Positions 1-6,557 of a stretch of DNA of 25,428 bases are shown here, piece by piece; the first letter of the stretch is position 1; every line of letters starts with the position of its first letter. The stretch covers positions 1 to 25,428 of the IMG/VR virus record IMGVR_UViG_3300032236_000886. One strand, 5' to 3'. The notes below the pieces were generated by a model. The model was not told the origin of the DNA. It was given only the letters and a program-made list of their open reading frames with translations, and made no database searches. The stretch is from a virus. Position numbers and translations under genes: made by a program.

Positions 1-303
1 GGACGCCTTACCCATCTCATCGAGCATGAGGATGACAGGCACGTTGTCATGTACACCCAGCGACTCGTTGTAATAGAACTGCGTGGTCTTGCTCTCATGG
101 TCAACAGCAGGGATGCGGAAGTCACCCTCGTGCATCACGGTCATGTCCATGTAGACCTTGCGGTGGTTGGGTAGGCGCTTGGCAACGGTGTCGATCAACG
201 ACGATTTGCCTGAGCCGATGTGGCCTTGCACGATGGCGGTCACGTCATGGCCGGTTGCGCAGATGAAGTCGGCTGTCTCTTGGTAGTTCATTGAGGATTT
301 CAT
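1..303 (-). CDS. AAA+ ATPase, CobS/MoxR-like (partial, 3' end beyond left edge)
   Basis: This is the N-terminal 101 residues of a leftward gene that runs off the window. I translated it by hand from the ATG at 303. A Walker A motif, GHIGSGKSS, lies at about residues 27-35, and a Walker B motif, VILMLDEMGK, at about residues 90-99. The short N-terminus and this Walker spacing fit the MoxR/CobS branch of AAA+ ATPases, which remodel partner proteins, often together with a VWA-domain partner. No clear Shine-Dalgarno is visible (GAAAGA is the best candidate), so translation may be coupled to the gene ending at 323, only 19 bp upstream. The DUF3150-like neighbour supports the CobS-like reading, because these families are adjacent in some plasmids, ICEs and phages (recalled, not searched). 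A VWA protein would be expected just outside the window. The substrate is unknown. Confidence 0.75.
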   Translation of the reverse strand, partial: MKSSMNYQETADFICATGHDVTAIVQGHIGSGKSSLIDTVAKRLPNHRKVYMDMTVMHEGDFRIPAVDHESKTTQFYYNESLGVHDNVPVILMLDEMGKAS

Positions 304-322
304 TTTGATCTTTCAGTTGGGG

Positions 323-1189
323 TTAGATTTCAAGGTTGAATTTTTCTGTCAGGTTGTCCATCTTTACTTTCACAGACTCACGTAGCTCGGGTGATTTGCG
401 CAGCGAGTCGATGTCCACGTCCCTCAAAGATAGTTCAAGGGCGCGGCGTGCTTCTTCTAAGTCGGGGTCGTCCAATACGTTAAGCGATTTCAATGTAGAA
501 CACAAATCAAGTGCGTTCTCAAGCATGGAGACGAACAACTTCTGCGACTTGCCGTCTTCCTTGGGCAGCATCTTGTCGCGGATGTGTGTCACCTGCTCAT
601 ACAGGCGATCCCACGGTTCCTTCATGGCATCTTGCATGCGGCTGTTCATCGTGCCCTCAAACTTCTGCTTGAGTTGTGCGGCAGCTTCAGCAGGGATGTC
701 AACACGAAAGTCACCCGACTCAGGCACCGGTGTGAAGTGGTACCGCAGTGCGAACTTCTTGTGCATCTCGCTGGCCTGCGGGTACTCCTTGGAGTCGAAC
801 AGTTTGCCCAGCTTGAACGCTTGCGCTGCCACCTTGGTGGAGAAGTTGTTGACGAACGTGTTGACCAGTGCATCGAACTTCTGCTCATGCTGCGCCAGCT
901 CATGGCTGATGTCAAAGAACGCTTTGGTGGGTACCAATCGTGTGCCTGTGTCAGACCACGGCAGCGTCACGCTGTACAACCAATTGCGCACCTGCCCAGC
1001 GTATGAGTTGATGGCTGCAAGGTCAGCGTCTTCAGCAAACAGATTCTTGTGCACCGATGTGGCTGATGCCCGCGCACCCTTGGCCGTGCTGACTTCGTTG
1101 GCCGTAGCCTTGTCTTGCTTGCGCCCTGTGTAGACAGAGATGTTGAGGTCGAGCAGCATGGCGCTCGTTGAAAGTGATTTGTGTTTCAT
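323..1189 (-). CDS. DUF3150-like protein, partner of the AAA+ ATPase
   Basis: This is a 288-residue soluble protein with no signal peptide or membrane segment. The N-terminal stretch LLDLNISVYTGRKQD, followed by a Lys/Ala-rich segment and by RNWLYSVTLPWSDTG at about residues 68-82, resembles what I remember of DUF3150 proteins, which accompany CobS-like ATPases. The rest is helical and charged (about residues 170-285). Function is unknown; a role in recombination or DNA metabolism is only inferred from neighbours in other elements. The start is uncertain. The ATG at 1189 lies 3 bp from a regulatory palindrome and has no ribosome site, while the in-frame ATG at 1159 leaves 33 bp to the palindrome, closer to the 27-29 bp seen at three other genes. 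Confidence 0.65.
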   Translation of the reverse strand: MKHKSLSTSAMLLDLNISVYTGRKQDKATANEVSTAKGARASATSVHKNLFAEDADLAAINSYAGQVRNWLYSVTLPWSDTGTRLVPTKAFFDISHELAQHEQKFDALVNTFVNNFSTKVAAQAFKLGKLFDSKEYPQASEMHKKFALRYHFTPVPESGDFRVDIPAEAAAQLKQKFEGTMNSRMQDAMKEPWDRLYEQVTHIRDKMLPKEDGKSQKLFVSMLENALDLCSTLKSLNVLDDPDLEEARRALELSLRDVDIDSLRKSPELRESVKVKMDNLTEKFNLEI

Positions 1190-1192
1190 GAT

Positions 1193-1212
1193 CGTAATAC
1201 CTGTATGACGTT
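1193..1212. promoter_or_regulatory. Palindrome site 1 (CGTCATAC-NN-GTATGACG family)
   Basis: CGTAATACCTGTATGACGTT has one substitution in the left arm relative to the consensus. It sits between the stop codon of the 144-aa gene, which begins in the flanking TT, and the start of the DUF3150-like gene. It is one of eight related sites, all in the leftward arm. Confidence 0.75.
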
Positions 1213-1645
1213 AAGCGGTACGCAACAGTTCAATGCGCTGGGTTTTCTTGTTGGTGTGTACCTTGTGGTTGCCCGCCCCAAAGTTTGTAGACGCAAGGCT
1301 TGATACGCTGCTTTGCAGCTCACGTAATTCAACACCTGCTGCCATCATTGGTTCGTCAAGTTGAAACTCAAGCACGTCACCGATCTGCATGTCCTTGAGT
1401 GTTGGCATGATGGCTTTTGTCATGTATCCAAGTGGCATCTTTGACGGGGTGCGGGTGCGTTTTTTCTCGGTGGGAATTGCTGCCAGTTTCATGTTGCCCC
1501 GCTCATACATCATGCCGTCAGGCAGGCGGATGATGTACTCGGCCTTGGCCGCATTGAGGGTGCGCAGTGCTTGATCGACAGCGCGAAGTACGACTTCAGG
1601 TACAGATGTTTGTTGCATGGTAGGTAAGTTAAGTTGTTTAGACAT
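1211..1645 (-). CDS. Hypothetical phage protein (144 aa)
   Basis: I do not recognise this family. The protein has a helical N-terminus (VVLRAVDQALRTLNAAKAEY, about residues 19-38), a short strand-rich segment with LPDGMMYERGNMKLA, then a basic patch (EKKRTRTPSKMPLG) and a segment ending DVLEFQL. It is soluble. The ATG at 1645 has a good ribosome site (GGAGA, 8 nt upstream). A sigma70-like promoter candidate lies just upstream at 1683-1711. The stop codon abuts palindrome site 1. The basic centre could suggest nucleic-acid binding, but that is a guess. Confidence 0.7.
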   Translation of the reverse strand: MSKQLNLPTMQQTSVPEVVLRAVDQALRTLNAAKAEYIIRLPDGMMYERGNMKLAAIPTEKKRTRTPSKMPLGYMTKAIMPTLKDMQIGDVLEFQLDEPMMAAGVELRELQSSVSSLASTNFGAGNHKVHTNKKTQRIELLRTA

Positions 1646-1682
1646 GAAAGTTTCTCCAGTGGTTTAACGATTTACAGAATGA

Positions 1683-1711
1683 AGTTTACACGATTAACTT
1701 GAGGGTGTCAA
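1683..1711 (-). promoter_or_regulatory. Sigma70-like promoter candidate, leftward
   Basis: On the minus strand a perfect -35 TTGACA (1706-1711) is separated by 17 bp from TAAACT (1683-1688, 4 of 6 matches). Transcription would start near 1676, about 30 nt before the ATG at 1645. The -35 lies inside the 3' end of the upstream gene. An AACTTGA/TCAAGTT inverted repeat with a 5-nt loop overlaps it and could be an operator. Confidence 0.45.
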
Positions 1712-2062
1712 GTTTTTTATGTTTGTGATCGGGTCAACAGCCCGCAGCTGCTCGGCCAAGCGTTTGCACTCGGCCTTGACGTATGCCATGTTGCGGTACA
1801 CATCGTCACTATGTGCCAAATCTCTCCCGGGTACCAAATCGCCTGCGTGTGCGCAGTCGAATCCGATTCGAACGCCATCGTTGAAAGTCACGCCGCCATG
1901 CACTTCAAGAGGTACGTCATACCCAGTGTTTGCATATGGGTGGTGTCTGCCCACCAGCACATACCCACACAGCGTGCCCATCATCTTGTGGCGTTTGATC
2001 TCGCACCAATAGCCATGCTCAATGAACGTGGCTTCATTAGGTTCAGTTTCCCATTCATTCAT
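1694..2062 (-). CDS. Hypothetical phage protein (122 aa)
   Basis: This soluble protein has conserved-looking aromatic and His/Cys positions: HGYWCEIKRH, GTLCGYVLVGRHHP, HGGVTFNDG and FDCAHAGDLVPG. I recall similar unnamed proteins in phage and bacterial genomes, with the WCEI...LCGYV...HGG...GFDCAH..D pattern, but no function is known to me. Its start overlaps the stop of the upstream gene by ATGA (2059-2062), which implies translational coupling. The C-terminus overlaps the promoter candidate for the next gene. Confidence 0.75.
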   Translation of the reverse strand: MNEWETEPNEATFIEHGYWCEIKRHKMMGTLCGYVLVGRHHPYANTGYDVPLEVHGGVTFNDGVRIGFDCAHAGDLVPGRDLAHSDDVYRNMAYVKAECKRLAEQLRAVDPITNIKNLTPSS

Positions 2063-2241
2063 CGATCCATCCTCCCCGCTTCATAGTCCGCAACAACACG
2101 GTCGCGGATTTCTTTGTTTGTGATCAGCTGGCGTGTGACGTACTTGGCCACCCCAAGTTCATGGTGGTACTTGAACGCCAGCCACGTTGCGACTACGTCC
2201 CAGATTAGAAATATAAATTCTGATGTTGTGAATTCAATCAT
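2059..2241 (-). CDS. Small single-pass membrane protein (60 aa)
   Basis: I chose the ATG at 2241 over an upstream in-frame alternative because AAAGGAAA lies at proper spacing in front of it. The 60-residue product has one hydrophobic segment (FIFLIWDVVATWLAFKY, about residues 9-25) and a charged C-terminal tail (NKEIRDRVVADYEAGRMDR). This suggests an N-out or N-in single-pass inner-membrane protein with a cytoplasmic helix. Function is unknown. It sits in an early-type operon far from the lysis genes, so a holin role is not favoured. It overlaps the next gene by 4 nt. Confidence 0.65.
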   Translation of the reverse strand: MIEFTTSEFIFLIWDVVATWLAFKYHHELGVAKYVTRQLITNKEIRDRVVADYEAGRMDR

Positions 2242-2251
2242 GTTGTTTCCT

Positions 2252-3325
2252 TTATTGTGGAATGTGTAGTTTGTCAAAGATAGTGCAGAGCACGGTGTCT
2301 GCGTCATACGTTTTAATTTGTTCTTGCATGAGCTTGATGAACTTCTTGGTCAGCTTGCGTTTGTTCATGAACTTCAGTGCAAACTTCGGGTCTTCTGGGT
2401 ACACCGACTCAGCGGCCAGCATGAGCAGGTCTTCAGGCATACCGAACTCTGCATCCACCAGCGCGTCTTCAACCACCGTGCGTGCCCATTGCTCTTCGCT
2501 GTCATCGCCGTAGGTTTGCCACCAGTTCCCTTTGTTGTACATATCCTCGACCTCGCCTGCCTTGCGTTTGGTAGGCAGCTTGTCCCACTGCACACTGAGC
2601 ACGGCCTCACTCAATGCGGTGAAGTGGAGGATGTCAAGGGACTCTTGGGCGCTGTGCTCAAGGGCATACCCGATGCTGATGTTGGTGCATTCGGCGATGT
2701 GGTCAACGAACTCTGCTGTGTCGGTATACACGCCGGTGTCGTCAGGCAGATACATCATGCGCTCATCCATGTTGAGCGAGTCGGCTACCGCTTGTGCGAA
2801 CGCATCGCTACAGCAGCGGCCATACCCTTGGTGTGTGATCACGCTGTCAATGCCACGTCTGTCGAACGCAATGGCTCGGTCAAACTGCATGAGCAGGTCG
2901 CCATGTTCCTTGGCCAGATGCTTGGCACCTATGCCGCCGCACTCCTCGCCTTGGGTGAACACGTAGTAGCCGGGCACATCGTTGTGTATCAGGTGCATGA
3001 GCATGGCACAGCCCGCACCGTCATCGGCACCCAGTGGTGCATCCTTGGCAGACCATAGCTTGTCCGTCTTGGTGAACTTGTTGGGGCCGGTGTCACGATG
3101 CACCGTGTCCACGTGGGCAACGAACAGCGTGCGTGCGTCTGGGTCATTGCGTCTGTTGTCAACGTGCAGGTTGTCGCAATCATCGAGGTGTGCATACTCT
3201 TGCAGATGCACGGGCAGCTCGTCCCACATCCACTGAGTGAAGTAGTCCACAGCAGGGGTAGCATGCGGGCGCTTGATAGACAAGGCACGGCACAGAGTTG
3301 TGTAAAGGATTGAATGTTTGTTCAT
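2252..3325 (-). CDS. M20/M28-type zinc metallopeptidase-like protein
   Basis: This 357-residue protein has the full metal-ligand pattern of co-catalytic zinc peptidases of clan MH: HVDTVH (H71, D73), GADDGAG (D101/D102), GEE (E127/E128), AFDRRG (D155) and a late His in ALEHSAQE (H224). All expected ligands and the catalytic Glu are present, so it is probably active as an aminopeptidase, carboxypeptidase or amidohydrolase. The substrate cannot be read from sequence. There is no signal peptide, so it should act in the cytoplasm. After about residue 240 comes a roughly 115-residue extension rich in charged residues that is not part of the usual core. The ATG at 3325 is preferred (GGAAA upstream). 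Palindrome site 2 lies 27 bp upstream. Confidence 0.8.
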   Translation of the reverse strand: MNKHSILYTTLCRALSIKRPHATPAVDYFTQWMWDELPVHLQEYAHLDDCDNLHVDNRRNDPDARTLFVAHVDTVHRDTGPNKFTKTDKLWSAKDAPLGADDGAGCAMLMHLIHNDVPGYYVFTQGEECGGIGAKHLAKEHGDLLMQFDRAIAFDRRGIDSVITHQGYGRCCSDAFAQAVADSLNMDERMMYLPDDTGVYTDTAEFVDHIAECTNISIGYALEHSAQESLDILHFTALSEAVLSVQWDKLPTKRKAGEVEDMYNKGNWWQTYGDDSEEQWARTVVEDALVDAEFGMPEDLLMLAAESVYPEDPKFALKFMNKRKLTKKFIKLMQEQIKTYDADTVLCTIFDKLHIPQ

Positions 3326-3352
3326 AGTGTTTCCAGTTGCGGTTGTGTTAAT

Positions 3353-3371
3353 CGTCATACGTTGTCTGACG
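3353..3371. promoter_or_regulatory. Palindrome site 2
   Basis: CGTCATACGTTGTCTGACG has a 3-nt centre instead of 2 and one arm substitution, which it shares with site 3. It lies 27 bp upstream of the peptidase start at 3325 and overlaps the stop codon of the upstream Cys-rich gene. Confidence 0.7.
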
Positions 3372-4764
3372 TTTCGTCAGTGTCTTCATCTTGCTCGGGT
3401 GCGTTGTCGGGGTGGTACGTGTTGCCATCGATCTCTACGTAATCCACGTCATCGCTGTACCATTCGCCGGACTCACAGCATTGCCAGCAGTCTTCCTTGA
3501 GTCCATACTCACCGCTCTCAAGGCACACCACACGCTTGTCATCAGTCAGGTAGTTGTCACCGTCGATCTCGCATGTGTCACACTCAGGCACCACGTTGCC
3601 GTCAACATCCCACACCATGCTGTTGTCACCGAGGTAGTTTTCGTGGTAGTAGGTGTCGTCACTGTCACAGTACACAGCGTTATCGCTTGAGAAATGGTAC
3701 GCCCGCCCACCACGGCCACGCCCGTAAACATAGCTCTCGGCGCAGCACTCGCACACCATCTCATCTTCGTGATAGCCCACCCACAAGCCATCGTCTTCGT
3801 TGAAGCGATCGCCACATCCACAGAGCTGACCTTGCTGATCATCAGCGTCACCATCTTGGCGGCAGCATTCGTACGCACCGTCACTATCATCGATGGTAAG
3901 TACCTGCACCCCATTGTCATAGGTCACGTTCACGTACTGGTTGTAGCCATCGATGTACGGTGCAACAAAGCCACAGTTGTTGCTGGTTTCTATGTGGGCC
4001 ATGCGTGTGCCAATGTCCCAGCCTGAGCGATGCTCATACCCCTGCTCTTTGAGCCATGCTTGCATGCGTTCGCATGTGCGGGTACCGCCCTCATGCTTGG
4101 CATAGGTGCGCACGAAATACTTCTGACCCTCATCATCGGTGTTGCACAGCGCACGGCTCACGGTTTCGCCACCCTCTTCAAGCACAGCGAGGTGCCAGCC
4201 CAAGCGCGGGTCATAGGCACGGTACGGGTGCTCATCAAGACCATGACCAGACTTCTGCATGCACGAGTACGGGCCGCGTTGTATGTGGTAGATCATCTCC
4301 GCGATGGTGTGTACGAACTTGCACCCGCTTGTTGAGTGCAGCGCAACGATGTCACGGATGGCGTGATCGGGCATGCTCATGAAGTGAGCCCGCAGGTATT
4401 TGCCCAGCGATGTCACGGTCTGTATGTCCCCCTCACCCTTGCGCTCGGTCTGGGTGTAGGCCACACGGTTCCTATCTGTGGTGGACTGATGTGGCCACTC
4501 AAGCAAGAGTTGTTGCCAGTCGGTTGGGCGCGACATGCGCATGGCTTTGCGTACCGCAGGATGCAGTTGGTAGCGTTCTTGCTCACGCATGTGCCATGCA
4601 CGTGCCTCACGTGTAGGTGTTGGCATACCTAGAAACATGCGCTGACGGACGGGGCACCATTGCAAGGGGCGCTCTAAGTTTGTGGTGCGCACGATACGTG
4701 CGGCTGCTGTAAAGATGTTCTCCATATCATCGGCGTTGTAGCCTGCTTCGTGATAGGTAGTCAT
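3355..4764 (-). CDS. Large Cys-rich acidic protein with zinc-finger-like repeats
   Basis: The product is 469 residues. The ATG at 4764 is chosen because AGAGAGG lies upstream; an upstream ATG at 4803 is merely the ATGTATGAC-like arm of palindrome site 3. The N-terminal 200 residues are helical and basic-to-neutral. From about residue 290 the protein becomes very acidic and holds repeated CxxC or CC pairs (YECCRQ, CGCGDRF, CECCAESY, CDTCEIDG, CWQCCESGEWY). Each is followed by Tyr/Asp-rich strands such as DNYLTDD and GNTYHPD, suggesting tandem treble-clef or LIM-like zinc modules. The tail is EDTDETSDNV. Function is unknown. Such acidic zinc modules could bind a host protein or act as a DNA mimic, but this is inference only. 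Confidence 0.75.
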   Translation of the reverse strand: MTTYHEAGYNADDMENIFTAAARIVRTTNLERPLQWCPVRQRMFLGMPTPTREARAWHMREQERYQLHPAVRKAMRMSRPTDWQQLLLEWPHQSTTDRNRVAYTQTERKGEGDIQTVTSLGKYLRAHFMSMPDHAIRDIVALHSTSGCKFVHTIAEMIYHIQRGPYSCMQKSGHGLDEHPYRAYDPRLGWHLAVLEEGGETVSRALCNTDDEGQKYFVRTYAKHEGGTRTCERMQAWLKEQGYEHRSGWDIGTRMAHIETSNNCGFVAPYIDGYNQYVNVTYDNGVQVLTIDDSDGAYECCRQDGDADDQQGQLCGCGDRFNEDDGLWVGYHEDEMVCECCAESYVYGRGRGGRAYHFSSDNAVYCDSDDTYYHENYLGDNSMVWDVDGNVVPECDTCEIDGDNYLTDDKRVVCLESGEYGLKEDCWQCCESGEWYSDDVDYVEIDGNTYHPDNAPEQDEDTDETSDNV

Positions 4765-4793
4765 GGGGGACCCTCTCTGTTTCGATTGGTGAT

Positions 4794-4813
4794 CGTCATA
4801 CATGTCTGACGTT
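4794..4813. promoter_or_regulatory. Palindrome site 3
   Basis: CGTCATACATGTCTGACGTT has one arm substitution. It lies in the gap between the 88-aa gene and the Cys-rich gene, 29 bp upstream of the ATG at 4764. Confidence 0.75.
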
Positions 4814-4816
4814 TGG

Positions 4817-5083
4817 TTACTTGCTCAAAAGATAGAAGGCATATGCCTTTGGCATGGCCGCGTCCATTGCGGCCAGCACGCTGGTTGGCACCGTAGTGCG
4901 TGGGAATTCTTTGGTGAAGTTGGCTCTCAAGATCAGCTCATGGCTGTGCTCAATGTACCCATCGGGAGTGCAGTCAACGTACCGGCGCCACACACCGGTA
5001 CCCGCTGGGTTTTGCACGGTCAGGTTGAATCCCTGCGTGTGCGTATACACCATGACGTTGCCATCGATGAGTTTCTTTTTCAT
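4817..5083 (-). CDS. Hypothetical protein (88 aa)
   Basis: I do not recognise this small soluble protein. It has alternating hydrophobic/polar strands (GNVMVYTHTQGFNLTVQNP, about residues 8-26; RRYVDCTPDGYIEHSHEL, about residues 33-50) and an Ala-rich C-terminal helix. The ribosome site is weak, but the start overlaps the stop of the upstream zinc-finger gene (ATGA, 5080-5083), so it is likely translated by coupling. It belongs to the leftward operon that starts at 5471. Confidence 0.65.
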   Translation of the reverse strand: MKKKLIDGNVMVYTHTQGFNLTVQNPAGTGVWRRYVDCTPDGYIEHSHELILRANFTKEFPRTTVPTSVLAAMDAAMPKAYAFYLLSK

Positions 5084-5289
5084 GTTGTCCGTTTCGGGTT
5101 GAGTTGTTTAAGCACGTCCATGTCAGTTACTAACATGTAATTGCTTTTGTTCATAGGCACTATTGTATGCTGTTGTTTGCGTGCTGTCAATTCGCCGCAT
5201 GTCATGCATGTGTTGTACCCAAGTTTGGCCCGGTTCGGTGGGATGCGCTCGAAGAAACAGCAGGTGCAGATTAGATTGTGGTAGTGCAT
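5080..5289 (-). CDS. Small four-Cys zinc-finger-like protein (69 aa)
   Basis: Two Cys pairs, CTCC (about residues 8-11) and CMTCG (about residues 28-32), flank a 16-residue spacer with FFERIPPNRAKLGY, which looks like a zinc ribbon or treble-clef. The C-terminal half (HTIVPMNKSNYMLVTD) is strand-rich. I recall similar unnamed proteins in phages. GAGGAG lies just upstream of the ATG at 5289, a strong ribosome site. It overlaps the upstream gene by 19 nt and the downstream gene by 4 nt, so the three are co-translated. A role in binding nucleic acid or RNA polymerase is possible but not shown. Confidence 0.7.
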   Translation of the reverse strand: MHYHNLICTCCFFERIPPNRAKLGYNTCMTCGELTARKQQHTIVPMNKSNYMLVTDMDVLKQLNPKRTT

Positions 5290-5471
5290 GTCGGCTCCTC
5301 TTTGTATGCGTAGCAGCGCTCACCTGTGTTGCGCAGGGTTTGGTCGATCTGTTTGTTTTCTTTGTCGTTGAGTGTCGGGCGCATCAAGGTTATGCCCTTC
5401 ACCTTGCAATCAAGCCCAACCCAATAGCCACCATTGTGTGTGGCGTGTTGGCAGTTTCTACATGACTTCAT
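5271..5471 (-). CDS. Small Cys-rich protein (66 aa), first gene of the leftward operon
   Basis: MKSCRNCQHA begins a protein with a CxxC pair near the N-terminus and two more Cys (DCKVKG, ERCYAY) that could complete a zinc site. The ATG at 5471 has GGGGGA upstream. It is the first open frame after the 460-nt leader that starts at the promoter at 5940-5968, and palindrome site 4 lies 29 bp upstream of the start. Function is unknown; a small zinc-binding regulator is plausible. Confidence 0.65.
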   Translation of the reverse strand: MKSCRNCQHATHNGGYWVGLDCKVKGITLMRPTLNDKENKQIDQTLRNTGERCYAYKEEPTCTTTI

Positions 5472-5500
5472 ATCTATCCCCCTTCAGTTGCGAATGGTTG

Positions 5501-5520
5501 CGTCATACATGTATGACGTT
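5501..5520. promoter_or_regulatory. Palindrome site 4 (perfect arms)
   Basis: CGTCATACATGTATGACGTT has a perfect 18-bp dyad. It lies 29 bp upstream of the ATG at 5471. Confidence 0.8.
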
Positions 5521-5846
5521 GGTGTGGTACACCGCAATGGGCTCTCATAAAACCCATCACGTTGCACACTCGTCGTATCCCACTTGCGTGGAATCACTCG
5601 TTACTCGTGTTTGTTGTCCGCTGTGCTGCGAGGCAGCATGCGCTCGGTTTGCGTTTTGTTTGTATGCTTGTATTGCTTTTGCTCACGTGCTGTTACCACA
5701 CGTGAGAGCCGACTGACTACGGCACGCCTTTTCACCGAACATTGATGGGAAACTGATTTGTTGTATTGTTGTGGCCCATGTGCCAGCTTCTGCCTTGTGG
5801 CAGCGGCGGTTTGATTTACTGATTGCTAGTCAGTTGTGTCTGATAT

Positions 5847-5859
5847 GTTTTTAAAGAAC
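5847..5859 (-). promoter_or_regulatory. boxA-like antitermination element
   Basis: The minus strand reads GTTCTTTAAAAAC. It resembles the boxA element of bacterial rRNA leaders (GCTCTTTAAAAAT-like in betaproteobacteria), which binds NusB/S10. It lies about 75 nt downstream of the predicted start of a long untranslated leader, the expected place for a processive antitermination site. It is a short motif, so a chance match is possible. Confidence 0.4.
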
Positions 5860-5880
5860 TAAGCCATGTCTATGTGTAAT

Positions 5881-5900
5881 CGTCATACGTGTATGACGTT
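5881..5900. promoter_or_regulatory. Palindrome site 5 (perfect arms)
   Basis: CGTCATACGTGTATGACGTT has perfect 8-bp arms around a GT centre. It lies about 33-53 bp downstream of the predicted transcription start of the leader. Confidence 0.8.
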
Positions 5901-5939
5901 GGCCTACAAATGGAAGCGATATCCCACTCGATTAGACAT

Positions 5940-5968
5940 AGTATAACACAACTAAATGGCCTTGTCAA
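5940..5968 (-). promoter_or_regulatory. Strong sigma70-like promoter for the leftward operon
   Basis: On the minus strand TTGACA (5963-5968, perfect) is followed by a 17-bp spacer and TATACT (5940-5945, 5 of 6). Transcription would start near 5933 and read the leader and the gene cluster from 5471 leftward. It begins just after the stop codon of the 176-aa gene, so that gene may also read through into it. Confidence 0.75.
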
Positions 5969-5994
5969 GTGGAAACATGATCAAACAGTAGTAT

Positions 5995-6525
5995 CTAGCG
6001 GGTGCGCCAGATCAGCAGGGGAGATGCAGGGCCATCGATGCGTTCGGTCTTGAAGCGTTTGTCGCTTGGCTTGTTGTTGTAGTAGCTGCACAGCGCGGCC
6101 ATGTTGCGGGCCAACACATCAGGCACGATAAACTTCTGATGAATCGCCAGTTCCCTGAGCTTGGCCTTGGCCAGCGCGGGGTCATCGATGCGCTCACCTG
6201 CACGCACGGCGTCACGTTTCTCGAACACACGGTTGCGGTTGATGGCCGCGATTTCTTCTAGCTCTTGGGTGCGCACGGTTTGCCCGTGCAGGTGGGTGCC
6301 TGCTTCGATGGCGGCTTGCAGGGTGTCGTCTGGCAGTGGTTCGTTGAGGTCGATCAGCGAGTCTAGAATGGCTGCAATGTCTGGGCTGATCTTCACGTTG
6401 GGTGTGCGGTACGTCTCGGCGGGTGCCGTGCGGGGGTCTATATTTGCAGGCTCGACTTCGATGCTGCCATCCAGCAGGCCGTTGGCAAATTGTTTCAGGG
6501 ATAGGTCAGGGCGAATCAGAGACAT
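5995..6525 (-). CDS. Hypothetical phage protein (176 aa)
   Basis: I do not recognise this soluble, mostly helical protein. The N-terminus (MSLIRPDLSLKQFANGLLDG) precedes a Pro-rich linker. A helical centre (PDIAAILDSLIDLNEPLPDD) follows, and then a segment rich in Arg/Glu (QELEEIAAINRNRVFEKRDAV, about residues 84-104). The C-terminal KRFKTERIDGPASPLL is basic. The start at 6525 has AAAGGAAA 7 nt upstream. An extended -10 promoter (6558-6566) lies about 30 nt before it. No terminator follows it. Helical charged character and early position would suit a DNA-replication or regulatory accessory protein, but this is not shown. Confidence 0.65.
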   Translation of the reverse strand: MSLIRPDLSLKQFANGLLDGSIEVEPANIDPRTAPAETYRTPNVKISPDIAAILDSLIDLNEPLPDDTLQAAIEAGTHLHGQTVRTQELEEIAAINRNRVFEKRDAVRAGERIDDPALAKAKLRELAIHQKFIVPDVLARNMAALCSYYNNKPSDKRFKTERIDGPASPLLIWRTR

Positions 6526-6557
6526 TGTAAAGTTTCCTTTGTAAAGGTGGAATCAAG

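Larger units (their letters stand above)
5472..5994 (-). other. Gene-free 522-bp structured leader of the leftward operon
   Basis: No credible gene is seen on either strand. Read leftward from the promoter at 5940-5968, the transcript would contain palindrome site 5 (5881-5900), a boxA-like element (5847-5859), a small CTGCC/GGCAG hairpin near 5784-5802, a CTCACGTG/CACGTGAG hairpin (5682-5706, 9-nt loop, no T-tract, so not a terminator) and palindrome site 4 (5501-5520). This is long for a 5' UTR and points to transcript-level regulation. Confidence 0.55.

Noticed and set aside
336-1133. 265-aa open frame on the plus strand
   Set aside because: It lies wholly opposite the DUF3150-like gene, has low-complexity Ser/Cys content and no ribosome site.
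2059-2241. Holin role for the 60-aa membrane protein
   Set aside because: Single segment, early-type operon on the leftward arm; the 65-aa late protein at 22391 is a better holin candidate.
5682-5706. CTCACGTG/CACGTGAG hairpin as a terminator
   Set aside because: No T-tract on either strand after the stem; it may still be a leader structure.
5372-5716. 114-aa plus-strand open frame in the leader
   Set aside because: Plus strand of a leftward region, rich in Cys/His, no ribosome site, covers the palindrome.
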